NCBI GenBank assembly: GCA_016868355.1
Contig: VGHB01000016.1
Location: 1-64,000 of the forward strand
Origin: Betaproteobacteria bacterium
GTDB taxonomy: Bacteria; Pseudomonadota; Gammaproteobacteria; Burkholderiales; Burkholderiaceae_C
Direction of reading: 5' to 3'
DNA: 64,000 bases
Position 1 is the first letter of the stretch. Each line of letters starts with the position of its first letter. Position numbers and translations under genes: made by a program. Shown piece by piece: positions 8,547 through 17,134 of the stretch. The notes under the pieces were generated by a model that made no database searches, was not told the origin of the DNA, and worked only from the letters and a program-made list of their open reading frames with translations.

Positions 8547-8954
8547 CTACAGCGGGGTGTTGCGCCGCAGCGCCTTGACCCGTGCGTCTCGGGCCTTGGT
8601 CTGCAAGCGGCGTTGGACCGAACCGCGCGTGGGCCGTGTGGCGCGCCGGGTGGTCGGAACGTGGGCCGCCTGGTCTAGCAGTTCTAGCAGGCGCCGCACG
8701 GCAGCGTTGCGATTCAACGGCAGGCTGCGGTGTTCCTGAGCCTTGATGACGACCACGCCATCGCGCGAAATTCGCTGGTCGCCCAGGGACATCACGCGGG
8801 CCTTCAACAAGTCGGGCAGGGATGAGGCTCGAACGTCAAAGCGCAGCATCACCGCATTGCTCACTTTATTGACATTCTGACCACCGGCACCTTGAGCACG
8901 GATGGCACTGAATTCCAGTTCTTGCGGGTTGAGGTGGAAGGCGATCGAGGGCAT
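8547..8954 (-). CDS. arfB: Alternative ribosome-rescue factor B (peptidyl-tRNA hydrolase)
   Basis: ArfB (YaeJ) enters stalled ribosomes lacking a stop codon and hydrolyses the peptidyl-tRNA. The 135-residue protein carries the catalytic GGQ in IRAQGAGGQNVNKVSNAV (residues about 18-35). It ends in a long basic tail (TRRATRPTRGSVQRRLQ...ARVKALRR) that occupies the empty mRNA channel. The start MPSIAFHLN gives the usual length of about 140; the longer in-frame extension to 9083 has no family similarity and was rejected. It lies 86 bases downstream of alr on the same strand. Confidence 0.93.
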   Translation of the reverse strand: MPSIAFHLNPQELEFSAIRAQGAGGQNVNKVSNAVMLRFDVRASSLPDLLKARVMSLGDQRISRDGVVVIKAQEHRSLPLNRNAAVRRLLELLDQAAHVPTTRRATRPTRGSVQRRLQTKARDARVKALRRNTPL

Positions 8955-9040
8955 GAGGGCTGGGTGGAACGGGGTGGTCTCAATGCGGCGTAATGGCGAT
9001 TTTGGGCACTGTGCGGCCGTCAGCGGCCGACACACGCGAC

Positions 9041-10138
9041 TCAGTCGGCCACCGCCACCGGCACCCGGGTCGAAAGGGCGCACATCAATTCATAGCCGAC
9101 GGTGCCCGCAGCTTGGGCCACATCGTCTATAGGCAGCGCCGTTCCATGGGGCCCGTGGCCCCACAGCGTGGCTTCGCTGCCCGGCCCTGCTTGTGGGACC
9201 GGCGAAAGGTCCACTGCAACCATGTCCATGCTCACCCGACCGACCAACGCGCAGCGCACACCGTCGACCAATACCGGCGTTCCGCTGGGCGCATGGCGCG
9301 GGTAGCCGTCGGCATAACCGCAGGCCACGATGCCGATGCGCTGGGCTTGGCTTGCGGTGTAGGTGCTGCCGTAGCCCACGGTGTCACCGGGTTGAAGTTG
9401 CTGCACGCTGATCAGCCGACTGCACAGGGTCATGGTGGGCTGCAGTCCCCATGTATGCACCGACCCGGCAGGTGCGTCGGGTGCACTGCCGTAGAGCATG
9501 ATGCCCGCCCGCACCCAGTCGGCTGCGATGCCGGCAAGGGCTGTGTGCCGCAGGACGGCCGCGCTATTGGCCAAGCTGCGCTCGCCCGGCAGGTCTTCGG
9601 TGGCGCGGGCAAAGGCCTGTACCTGGTGCGCAATGCCGCGTGGGCCGTCGGCATCCGAGAAGTGCGTCATCAGGGAGATTTCCTTGACTTGAGGCAGGGC
9701 GTTCAAACGGGCCCAGGCGCTGCGCAGGCGGGCTTCAGAAAAGCCCAGCCGGTTCATGCCGCTGTTCATCTTTAGGAACACTCTGTGGGGCATTTGCGTC
9801 TTGTGTGCAGCCATCCAATCGATCTGCTCGGCGGTGTGCACCACATGCCACAGGTTCAGGCGTGAGCACAGCTCCAGGTCACGGGGCTCGAAGCAGCCCT
9901 CGAGCAGCAAGATGGGCCCGCGCCAATCCAGAGCCCGCAGGCGTTGCGCTTCCTCCAAGTCCAAAAGCGCAAAGCCGTCGGCGCGCTGCAGCCCGGCAAA
10001 GCAGCGCTCCAAGCCGTGCCCATAGGCATTGGCCTTGACCACTGCCCACACACGCGAATCGGGGGCATGCTGGGCTGCCAAAGCCAGGTTGTGGGCCAAA
10101 GCGGCGCTGTGGACCAGGGCTTGAATCGGGCGGGGCAT
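9041..10138 (-). CDS. alr: Alanine racemase
   Basis: Alr interconverts L- and D-alanine with PLP, supplying D-Ala for peptidoglycan. The 365-residue protein has the PLP lysine in [12 protein letters not shown] (residues about 33-44), the barrel residues [16 protein letters not shown], and the C-terminal domain with the catalytic tyrosine region VGYGSTYTA and [11 protein letters not shown]. Length is typical. The start [10 protein letters not shown] fits the family. A set of 12-bp repeats lies just upstream (10154-10201). It heads the alr-arfB-radA run. Confidence 0.96.
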   Translation of the reverse strand: MPRPIQALVHSAALAHNLALAAQHAPDSRVWAVVKANAYGHGLERCFAGLQRADGFALLDLEEAQRLRALDWRGPILLLEGCFEPRDLELCSRLNLWHVVHTAEQIDWMAAHKTQMPHRVFLKMNSGMNRLGFSEARLRSAWARLNALPQVKEISLMTHFSDADGPRGIAHQVQAFARATEDLPGERSLANSAAVLRHTALAGIAADWVRAGIMLYGSAPDAPAGSVHTWGLQPTMTLCSRLISVQQLQPGDTVGYGSTYTASQAQRIGIVACGYADGYPRHAPSGTPVLVDGVRCALVGRVSMDMVAVDLSPVPQAGPGSEATLWGHGPHGTALPIDDVAQAAGTVGYELMCALSTRVPVAVAD

Positions 10139-10153
10139 GGCGCGATCCTACCG

Positions 10154-10201
10154 ACTGTGGCCAGCACTGTGGCCAGCACCGCGGCCGGCACTGTGGTCAC
10201 A
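10154..10201. repeat. Four tandem 12-bp units upstream of alr
   Basis: Four head-to-tail copies of a 12-base unit are visible. Units 1 and 2 (10154-10177) are identical, ACTGTGGCCAGC. Unit 3 has four changes and unit 4 two. The array starts 16 bases before the alr start (on the alr sense strand) and lies in the 237-base gap between alr and the divergent DedA gene. It may be a replication-slippage product or affect the alr leader; no function is known. Confidence 0.6.
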
Positions 10202-10375
10202 ACGGGGAGCCCACATTGAGCTGGCCCACAGTCCTACGCTCTGTCGGGTCTTGCCCCCTGCGTTCGGGGCTGCGGCACAGAGCGGGTGCTATAAACCGCC
10301 CCGGGCTGGCGCGCATGGCGTGGGCGGCCAAAGAGCTCGACCCGCGTTTTTCACCAGTCCCCGTTGCGCACCAGC

Positions 10376-10993
10376 ATGGAAGTTTTTGAATTCCTCATGC
10401 CCATCTTCACCGAATACGGCTACATCGCCGTGTTCGTGATGCTGCTGATTTGCGGCTTTGGGGTACCCGTGCCCGAGGACGTCACCTTGGTGACCGGCGG
10501 CGTGATTGCCGGGCTTGGTTATGCCGACCCTCACCTGATGTTTGCGGTGGGCATGGCAGGGGTGCTGGTGGGCGACGGCCTGATCTTCACCTTGGGTCGG
10601 GCTCATGGGCAGCGCATCCAAACCCTACCGGGCTTTCGCAAGGTGCTCACACCCGAGCGCTTTGAAAAGGCGGCGCAGCTGTTTCAAAAGTACGGCAAGT
10701 GGGTCATGTTTGTGGCCCGCTTCCTGCCCGGCCTGCGCACGCCGGTGTTCTTCAGCGCGGGCATGTCGCGTCGGGTTCCGTTCAGCACCTGGTTGCTCAT
10801 GGACGGATTTGCTGCAGCGATCAGCGTGCCGATCTGGGTGTATTTGGGATACTTTGGTGCGCTCAACCGGGATTGGATGTTCAGCGTGTTGCGCCAGTTC
10901 CAGGTGGGTATCTTTGTGTTGCTGGGCACCGGTGCCCTTGTGGGCGGGGTGATCTGGTGGCGCCGACGCAAGGCCTCGCAGCCGCAGCCCTAG
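10376..10993 (+). CDS. DedA family membrane protein
   Basis: This 205-residue inner-membrane protein has the DedA/SNARE-associated signatures: CGFGVPVPEDVTLVTGG, GVLVGDGLIFTLGRAHG, and the basic/glycine motif FVARFLPGLRTPVFFSAG, with several hydrophobic segments. DedA proteins act as flippases for polyprenyl-phosphate or phosphatidylethanolamine carriers and support proton-motive-force and drug tolerance. The ATG at 10376 is preferred to a TTG 12 bases upstream. The 3' end overlaps the following transporter by 37 bases. Confidence 0.93.
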   Translation: MEVFEFLMPIFTEYGYIAVFVMLLICGFGVPVPEDVTLVTGGVIAGLGYADPHLMFAVGMAGVLVGDGLIFTLGRAHGQRIQTLPGFRKVLTPERFEKAAQLFQKYGKWVMFVARFLPGLRTPVFFSAGMSRRVPFSTWLLMDGFAAAISVPIWVYLGYFGALNRDWMFSVLRQFQVGIFVLLGTGALVGGVIWWRRRKASQPQP

Positions 10994-11832
10994 TCCTCAA
11001 CGCCCTGGTCTGGGGTTTGTCTTGGTGGCCCTTTCGCCACTTGGACGAACAGGGCTTGCATCCGCTGTGGGCCACTACCTTGGTGTACGCGGCGATTTCA
11101 TTGCTGTTGCTGGCGGTACGGCCGCGCAGCGTTCTTGAGCTGCTGCGGCCCAGCGCGCTGTGGGTGCTGATCGCCGCAGCGGGCACCACCAATGCGGCCT
11201 TCAACTGGGCGGTGAGCATCGGCGACGTGGTGCGTGTGGTGCTGCTGTTTTACCTCATGCCCTTGTGGGCAGTCTTGTTGGCTCGTGTGCTGCTGAAAGA
11301 AGCCATCACGCCGCACGCGCTGCGGCGGGTGGCCCTGGGTTTGGCCGGCGCAGTTATCGTCTTGTGGCCTGAAGGCGGTATGGGCGCGCTGGGGGCGGCT
11401 TTCAGCCTGGCCGACGCCCTGGCCATCGTGGGCGGGTTTTCATTCGCGTTGAACAACATCATGGTGCGCCGCGAACAGCAACGCAGCGAGGCGGCGCGGG
11501 CAGCCGCGATGTTCATCGGCGGCGCCTTGATTGCCGCAGTGGTGGGCTGGGTCCTGCTGCAGGCCGGCTCGGTACCCGCCCCACGGTGGGAGGCGGCGGC
11601 CCAGTGGTGGCCCTGGGCTCTGGGCTTGAGTGCTGCCTTCTTGGCGGCCAACCTCAGCCTTCAGTACGGTGCTTCCCGCCTGCCGGCGCACCGCACCGCG
11701 GTGATCATGTTGACCGAGGTGCTGTTTGCCTCGGTGTCGGCCGTGGCCCTGGGCGTGGGCAGTTTGGGGCTGGCGCTTTTGTTGGGCGGAGGCTGCATCC
11801 TGGCTTCGGCTTGGCTGGCGGCCTGGGACTGA
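10957..11832 (+). CDS. DMT superfamily (EamA) transporter
   Basis: The 291-residue protein has ten hydrophobic segments arranged as two EamA repeats (first repeat around LVWGLSWWPFRHL to IVLWPEGG, second from FSLADALAIVGGFSFALNN to the C-terminus). This is the fold of drug/metabolite exporters. The substrate is unknown. No ATG fits; the GTG at 10957 is chosen because it gives a standard EamA N-terminus and has a GGGCGGGG ribosome-binding site about eight bases upstream. The gene therefore begins inside the DedA coding region, which suggests translational coupling. Confidence 0.85.
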   Translation: MAPTQGLAAAALVLNALVWGLSWWPFRHLDEQGLHPLWATTLVYAAISLLLLAVRPRSVLELLRPSALWVLIAAAGTTNAAFNWAVSIGDVVRVVLLFYLMPLWAVLLARVLLKEAITPHALRRVALGLAGAVIVLWPEGGMGALGAAFSLADALAIVGGFSFALNNIMVRREQQRSEAARAAAMFIGGALIAAVVGWVLLQAGSVPAPRWEAAAQWWPWALGLSAAFLAANLSLQYGASRLPAHRTAVIMLTEVLFASVSAVALGVGSLGLALLLGGGCILASAWLAAWD

Positions 11833-11944
11833 GGCGCTGCCCGCCGCCAGCGCTAAGCCGGCTGGCATTCAGCCTGGGCATGGTGCTGCTAGGCATCTGG
11901 CCCGCGCGCTGTGCGGGGTTACTGCACTCGATTACGATGGCTGA

Positions 11945-12430
11945 ATGAACACGGCACTGAGCGACTTTGAGGCCACCGACATTTCCGGCCAACCGGTGCG
12001 GTTAGCCGATTTCCAAGGTCGCGTGGTGCTGGTGGTCAACACCGCCAGTTCCTGCGGCTTCACACCCCAGTTTGCGGGCTTGCAATCCCTGTGGGATCGC
12101 TATCGCGCGCGCGGCCTGACGGTCATGGGCTTCCCCTGTAACCAATTTGGCGGCCAAGATCCCAAGGACAACGCCGACATTGCGTCGTTCTGCCAGGTTA
12201 ACTACGGGGTGACCTTCCCCATGATGGCCAAGGTGGAGGTCAACGGCTCGCGCGCCCACCCATTGTTCCAGTGGCTCAAGCACGAGGCGCCGGGCCTCTT
12301 GGGCACCGAAGGCCTCAAGTGGAACTTCACAAAGTTCTTGGTGGGCCGTGACGGACGGGTGATCCGCCGCTATGCACCGCAGGAGGCCCCGGCCAAGCTG
12401 GCCGCAGACATCGAGGCCGCGTTGGGCTGA
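11945..12430 (+). CDS. Glutathione peroxidase (thiol peroxidase type)
   Basis: The 161-residue protein is a GPx-fold peroxidase that reduces hydrogen and organic peroxides. The peroxidatic cysteine is Cys37 in NTASSCGFTPQF. The other members of the catalytic tetrad are Gln in FPCNQFGGQ and Trp126/Asn127 in LKWNFTKFLV. As in most bacterial members cysteine replaces selenocysteine. Bacterial GPx enzymes often use thioredoxin rather than glutathione. It is three bases upstream of the aminotransferase gene. Confidence 0.96.
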   Translation: MNTALSDFEATDISGQPVRLADFQGRVVLVVNTASSCGFTPQFAGLQSLWDRYRARGLTVMGFPCNQFGGQDPKDNADIASFCQVNYGVTFPMMAKVEVNGSRAHPLFQWLKHEAPGLLGTEGLKWNFTKFLVGRDGRVIRRYAPQEAPAKLAADIEAALG

Positions 12431-12433
12431 GCC

Positions 12434-13624
12434 ATGTTCGAGCACATCACCGCCTATGCAGGCGATCCCATCTTCGCCTTGGTGGATGCCTTCAACCGCG
12501 ACAGCCGACCCCACAAGGTGAATCTGTCCATTGGCATCTACTTCGACGAGCAGGGCCGTTTGCCGGTGCTGCGCTGCGTGCTGGAGGCCGAGCAGCGCAT
12601 CTTGGCCGAGGGAGGTGCCAAACCTTATTTGCCCATGGAGGGCGACGCGGCTTGCCGCGAGAAGGTGGCGCAGCTGTTGCTGGGTGAGCAGCATCCTTCG
12701 ATCGGCCAGGGCCGTGTGGCCACGATCCAAACGGTGGGCTCCTCTGGCGGCTTGAAGGTGGGCGCCGACTTCCTGCGCACTTGGCTGCCCGACAGTGCGG
12801 TCTGGGTGAGCGACCCCACCTGGGACAACCACCGCTCGATGTTCGAGGGCAGTGGCTTTGCAGTCCACAGTTACCCGTATTACGACGCCACCACCGGCGG
12901 CCTGCGCCTTGAGGACATGCTGGCCTGCCTGAAGGGCCTGCCACCGCGCAGCATCGTGCTGCTGCACGCCTGCTGCCACAACCCCACGGGTGTAGACCTG
13001 GCGCCCGCGCAGTGGGACCGCTTGATTCCGGTGCTGCGCGAACGCGAACTGCTGCCCTATCTGGACCTGGCCTACCAGGGCTTTGGCGAGGGCATTGATG
13101 AAGACGCCTATGCGGTGAGGGCACTGGCGGCCTCGGGCATGACGTTTTTCGTAGCCAATTCTTTTTCCAAGAGCATGAGCGTCTACGGCGAACGATGCGG
13201 GGCACTGTCGGCGATTTGTGCCAGCCCCGCCGAGGCCGATCGGGTGATGGGCCAGTTGCGCTACACGGTGCGCCGCATCTATTCCAGCCCGGGCATCCAC
13301 GCCGCGCGTCTGGTGGCGCATGTGCTGGGCGACGCCGATCTGCGTGCGATGTGGCAAGGTGAATTGGCCCAGATGCGGCAGCGCATGTTAGGGGTGCGCC
13401 AGGCCTTGCATGCGCGCCTGAGTGCCGTTCGGCCCGATTGCGATCTGGGCTTCTTGCTCAGCCAGCGCGGCATGTTCAGCTACACCGGCTTGAGTGCCGA
13501 GCAGGTGGACCGCTTGCGTGAAGAGCATGCGGTGTACCTGATTCGCTCGGGGCGTTTGTGTGTGGCCGGCTTGACGCAGGCCAATGTAGGCCGCGTGGCT
13601 CAGGCGTTGGCGCAGGTGGTGTGA
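12434..13624 (+). CDS. tyrB: Aromatic amino acid aminotransferase
   Basis: This class I PLP aminotransferase of 396 residues most resembles TyrB/AspC enzymes that form phenylalanine and tyrosine from their oxo acids. PLP-binding residues are visible: Trp130 in DPTWDNH, HNPTGVD at 182-188, Asp211/Tyr214 in DLAYQGFG, and the Schiff-base Lys246 in NSFSKSMSVYGERCG. The N-terminus (GDPIFALVDAFNRD) is typical. AspC activity cannot be excluded. The stop codon overlaps the GTG of the photolyase gene by four bases (GTGA). Confidence 0.93.
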   Translation: MFEHITAYAGDPIFALVDAFNRDSRPHKVNLSIGIYFDEQGRLPVLRCVLEAEQRILAEGGAKPYLPMEGDAACREKVAQLLLGEQHPSIGQGRVATIQTVGSSGGLKVGADFLRTWLPDSAVWVSDPTWDNHRSMFEGSGFAVHSYPYYDATTGGLRLEDMLACLKGLPPRSIVLLHACCHNPTGVDLAPAQWDRLIPVLRERELLPYLDLAYQGFGEGIDEDAYAVRALAASGMTFFVANSFSKSMSVYGERCGALSAICASPAEADRVMGQLRYTVRRIYSSPGIHAARLVAHVLGDADLRAMWQGELAQMRQRMLGVRQALHARLSAVRPDCDLGFLLSQRGMFSYTGLSAEQVDRLREEHAVYLIRSGRLCVAGLTQANVGRVAQALAQVV

Positions 13625-15285
13625 CCTTGCGCCTGGTTTGGCTCAAGCGCGACCTGCGCTGCCTGGACCATGCGCCCTTGGCTGCTGCCGCTGAGGGCGT
13701 TGCGGCAGCGCTGTGGATCGTCGAGCCCGAGTGGCTCAACAGCCCGGAGTTTCATCCGCGCCACCTTGCGTTTGCCCAGGGCTGCGTGGCGGAATTGCGC
13801 GAGGAGTTGGCCAAACGTGGTTTGCCCTTGCTGGTGCGCCACGGCTCGGCCTTGAACGTGCTGCAGGGGTTGTTTGAACGCCACCGTTTTGCGCACTTGC
13901 TCAGCCATGAGGAAACTGGCCCTGGCTGGACGTATGCGCGCGACCGGGCTGTGGGCGCGTGGTGCCGCGAGCGTGGTGTGCAGTGGCAGGAGTGGCCTCA
14001 GCATGGGGTGGTGCGCCGGCTGCGCAGCCGCGCGGGATGGGCTTCCCGCTGGGCCGGCCGCATGGATGCGGCGCCGGTGTCGATGCCAGTGGCATGGTCG
14101 GGCTGGCGCGGGCTTGACCTGGATGACTTGCCCAAGCTTGAAGAGCCGATGGTTTCAACCATGGGTTTGCGGATGGGTTCGGAGACGGCCGCGCCGATGG
14201 CCGCGCCGGGGCAGGCCGCTGGGCTGGGCATCCTGGACGAATTTCTTCATGGCCGGGGGCGCGCCTACCGGCGCTCGCTGTCCAGCCCTTTGACCGCTGA
14301 ATCCGGCTGCAGCCGTATCAGCGCCCACCTCGCTTTCGGCGCGCTGAGCCTGCGCGTGGTGCACCAACGCACCGAGGCGGCAATCGCACAAGCCCAGGCG
14401 CAGGCAGACCGGGCACTGGCCTCGGGCCTGCGCGGGTTTTCGGGGCGGCTGCGTTGGCATTGCCACTTCATGCAGAAGTTGGAATCTGAGCCCGAGATCG
14501 AGTTCGCCCACTTCGCCCGCGCCTGTGACGGCTTGCGCCCGGGTGAAGACGTGCCGGGTGCACCAGCTTGGGGCCTTATGCAGGCCAGCCGGCTGCAGGC
14601 CTGGCAAGACGGCCAGACCGGCTACCCCATGGTGGACGCTTGCATGCGCAGCCTGAACGCCACCGGATGGTTGAACTTCCGCATGCGGGCCATGTTGGTG
14701 AGTTTTGCGTCCTACCACCTGTGGCTGCATTGGCGCCCCACCGGCCTGCATCTGGCCCGGCAGTTCACCGACTTTGAGCCAGGTATCCACTGGAGCCAGA
14801 TGCAGATGCAAAGCGGCACCACCGGCATCAACACCCTGCGCATCTATTCGCCCACCAAACAGGCCCTGGACCAAGACCCGCACGGGGACTTCATTCGGCG
14901 ATGGGTGCCGGAAGTGGCCCAGGTGCCCCTGCCCTGGCTGCACCATCCTTGGACCATGGACGCAAGCTTGCAGCGCGCATCGGGCTGTGTGATCGGGCGC
15001 CACTACCCGCCGCCCATCGTGAACGAGGCCGCAGCAGCCCGTGCGGCCAAAGAAGCGATGTTTGGCCTGCGCAAAGGGGGTGAGGCCCAGCGCGAGGCAA
15101 GCCGCATACAAGACCGTCACGGCTCGCGCAAGAGCGGTCTGCCCCAGACAGGCTTGGGCCGGCTCGCCAATGCGCAGGGACCGGCCGCCAGCAGCGGCGG
15201 ACGGCAGCGGGGCCGCAAAGTGTCTGCGCAGCCCGGATCCAAGCCGGATCCAAGGTTCGATCCCCAGGGCCAACTCTTCGATTAA
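13621..15285 (+). CDS. Deoxyribodipyrimidine photolyase/cryptochrome family protein
   Basis: The 554-residue protein has an N-terminal antenna domain (LRLVWLKRDLRCLDHAPL) and a C-terminal FAD domain. The FAD domain shows WHCHFMQKLE, QTGYPMVDACMRSLNATGWLNFRMR, SFASYHLWLHWR and the tail GIHWSQMQMQSGTTGIN. These are the flavin-contacting blocks of DNA photolyases, which repair UV pyrimidine dimers with blue light. The sequence is a proteobacterial subgroup distinct from E. coli PhrB and from the neighbouring iron-sulphur type. The GTG at 13621 overlaps the tyrB stop and lacks a rival start. About 80 basic, low-complexity residues follow the FAD domain and may bind DNA or be disordered. Confidence 0.92.
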   Translation: MTLRLVWLKRDLRCLDHAPLAAAAEGVAAALWIVEPEWLNSPEFHPRHLAFAQGCVAELREELAKRGLPLLVRHGSALNVLQGLFERHRFAHLLSHEETGPGWTYARDRAVGAWCRERGVQWQEWPQHGVVRRLRSRAGWASRWAGRMDAAPVSMPVAWSGWRGLDLDDLPKLEEPMVSTMGLRMGSETAAPMAAPGQAAGLGILDEFLHGRGRAYRRSLSSPLTAESGCSRISAHLAFGALSLRVVHQRTEAAIAQAQAQADRALASGLRGFSGRLRWHCHFMQKLESEPEIEFAHFARACDGLRPGEDVPGAPAWGLMQASRLQAWQDGQTGYPMVDACMRSLNATGWLNFRMRAMLVSFASYHLWLHWRPTGLHLARQFTDFEPGIHWSQMQMQSGTTGINTLRIYSPTKQALDQDPHGDFIRRWVPEVAQVPLPWLHHPWTMDASLQRASGCVIGRHYPPPIVNEAAAARAAKEAMFGLRKGGEAQREASRIQDRHGSRKSGLPQTGLGRLANAQGPAASSGGRQRGRKVSAQPGSKPDPRFDPQGQLFD

Positions 15286-15352
15286 CCAAGCGGCCCGTGT
15301 GTCCATCGGCGGGCGGCGCGGCCCTGGCGGCAGAACCTGTCAGCATCCAGGC

Positions 15353-15556
15353 ATGAGCCGACATGACCACAAGGCCACCGACCGCGCCAGCGGGTTTCGG
15401 GGCAACAAGGCGCAACTGCCCAGCAAACCCTGCACTGTGTGTGGCCGCCCCATGGTGTGGCGCAAGGCCTGGGCCAAAAACTGGGACGAGGTGAAGGTGT
15501 GCAGTGACGCTTGCCGGGCTCAGGGCGCGCGCGACCGGCGGGCTGCGGCGCGATGA
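15353..15556 (+). CDS. DUF2256 zinc-ribbon protein
   Basis: This 67-residue basic protein contains CTVCGRPMVWRKAWAKNWDEVKVC followed by CSDACR-like spacing. The CxxC and CxxxC pairs are expected to bind zinc. It matches the DUF2256 family, whose genes are often found beside cryptochrome/photolyase genes; its function is unknown. It sits 67 bases after one photolyase gene and overlaps the next by four bases (ATGA), so it is almost certainly co-expressed with the iron-sulphur photolyase. Confidence 0.88.
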   Translation: MSRHDHKATDRASGFRGNKAQLPSKPCTVCGRPMVWRKAWAKNWDEVKVCSDACRAQGARDRRAAAR

Positions 15557-17097
15557 GCCGGCTTCGCCACTTGCTGGTGGTCCTGGGCGACCAGCTCGAC
15601 CTTCAGGCCTCGTGCTTCGACGGCGCTGATAAGCAGCATGACACGGTGTGGATGGCCGAAGTGGCCGAAGAGTCGACGCATGTGTGGTCGTCCAAGCCCC
15701 GCATTGCGCTGTTCTTGGCGGCGATGCGACACCATGCGCAGGCCCTGCGCAGTGCGGGCTGGCGCGTGGACTATCGGCGACTGGACGACACCGACAATTT
15801 GGGCAGCTTGGGCGCTGAGCTGCGTGCGGGCATTGTGCGCTTGAAGCCCCAAGGCCTGGTGATGACGGCACCGGGCGACTGGCGCGTGCTCGAAGCCATC
15901 AAGGCCGTGGCCGCCGAATGCAAACTGCCGCTGGACATCCGCGAGGACCGACACTTCTTCAGCACCGTGCAGGAGTTTGCCGCGCATGCCAAGGGCCGCA
16001 AGCAGCTGCGCCTGGAGTACTGGTACCGCGAACTGCGGGCGCGCCACCAGGTGCTGATGGATGGCGATCAACCGTTGGGTGGCCAGTGGAACTTCGATGC
16101 CGATAACCGTGAGGCCTTCGGCAAGGACGGTCCTCCGCCCATACCGGCACCGGCTCGGTTCCAGCCAGATGAGACCACGCGCGGCGTGCTGCAACTGGTG
16201 GCCGAGCGCTTTGCCTCCCACCCGGGCTCGCTGGACTCGTTTGCCTGGCCGGTCACCCGCGAGCAGGCCCTGCAATCGCTGGCACGCTTCATCCGCGAGC
16301 GCCTGCCCCACTTCGGTCGGTGGCAAGACGCGATGTGGACCGGCGAGGTTTGGTTGTTCCATTCCCACCTGGCCGCTGCCCTGAACCTGAAGCTGCTCAC
16401 GGCACACGAGGTGGTGCACGCCGCAGAGGCTGCCCACCGCAGGGGCAAGGCTGACCTGGCGTCCACCGAAGGCTTCATTCGGCAGATTCTGGGCTGGCGC
16501 GAATATGTACGGGGCGTGTACTGGCTGCACATGCCGCAGTACCTGCAGCGCAATGCCTTGGGTGCCAAGCGGGCCCTTCCCGACTTCTTCTGGAATGCAC
16601 AAACCGACATGGCTTGCCTGCGTGACGCGCTGGAACTCACGCTGCAGCATGGCTACGCGCATCACATCCAGCGCCTGATGGTCACCGGCCTGTACACCTT
16701 GTTGCTGGGCGTGGACCCCCAGCAGGTGCACGGCTGGTACCTCAGCGTGTACGTCGATGCGGTGGAATGGGTGGAGCTTCCCAATTCATTGGGCATGAGC
16801 CAATACGCTGACGGCGGCGTGATGGCCAGCAAACCCTATGTGGCTTCAGGCAAGTACCTGCAGCGCATGGGCAACCACTGCAAGGGCTGTCGCTACGACC
16901 CGGCCCAAGCCACTGGCGACCGTGCCTGTCCCTACACCACGCTGTACTGGGACTTCCTGCTGCGGCATGAACAGGCCCTGGCCAAGAATCCCCGCATGGT
17001 GATGCAGGTGAAGAACCTCAAGCGGATGGACGAGGGCAAGCGCGCCGCCATCCAAGCGCAGGCGCTGGCCCATGTTCAGGCGGTGGGGGTGGGCTAA
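15553..17097 (+). CDS. Iron-sulphur bacterial cryptochrome/(6-4) photolyase (PhrB/CryB type)
   Basis: The 514-residue protein belongs to the FeS-BCP group typified by Agrobacterium PhrB and Rhodobacter CryB. Four cysteines for a 4Fe-4S cluster are visible at 355 (MACLRDAL), 443 and 446 (HCKGC) and 459 (ACPYTTLYW). Their spacing is identical to PhrB Cys350/438/441/454, shifted by five. The FAD region includes QILGWREYVRGVYW and LPNSLGMSQYADGG. PhrB repairs (6-4) photoproducts and uses a ribityllumazine antenna; the same activity is inferred here. It is translationally coupled to the DUF2256 gene and ends 37 bases before livH. Confidence 0.95.
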   Translation: MSRLRHLLVVLGDQLDLQASCFDGADKQHDTVWMAEVAEESTHVWSSKPRIALFLAAMRHHAQALRSAGWRVDYRRLDDTDNLGSLGAELRAGIVRLKPQGLVMTAPGDWRVLEAIKAVAAECKLPLDIREDRHFFSTVQEFAAHAKGRKQLRLEYWYRELRARHQVLMDGDQPLGGQWNFDADNREAFGKDGPPPIPAPARFQPDETTRGVLQLVAERFASHPGSLDSFAWPVTREQALQSLARFIRERLPHFGRWQDAMWTGEVWLFHSHLAAALNLKLLTAHEVVHAAEAAHRRGKADLASTEGFIRQILGWREYVRGVYWLHMPQYLQRNALGAKRALPDFFWNAQTDMACLRDALELTLQHGYAHHIQRLMVTGLYTLLLGVDPQQVHGWYLSVYVDAVEWVELPNSLGMSQYADGGVMASKPYVASGKYLQRMGNHCKGCRYDPAQATGDRACPYTTLYWDFLLRHEQALAKNPRMVMQVKNLKRMDEGKRAAIQAQALAHVQAVGVG

Positions 17098-17134
17098 ACC
17101 CAATCGAGTGCGGTCTAATCCGACCCCGTTGCGT

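Noticed and set aside
12002-13357. 451-codon open frame on the minus strand opposite glutathione peroxidase and tyrB
   Set aside because: It mirrors the third-codon GC bias of the real genes, has no protein family motifs, and covers two well-supported coding regions.
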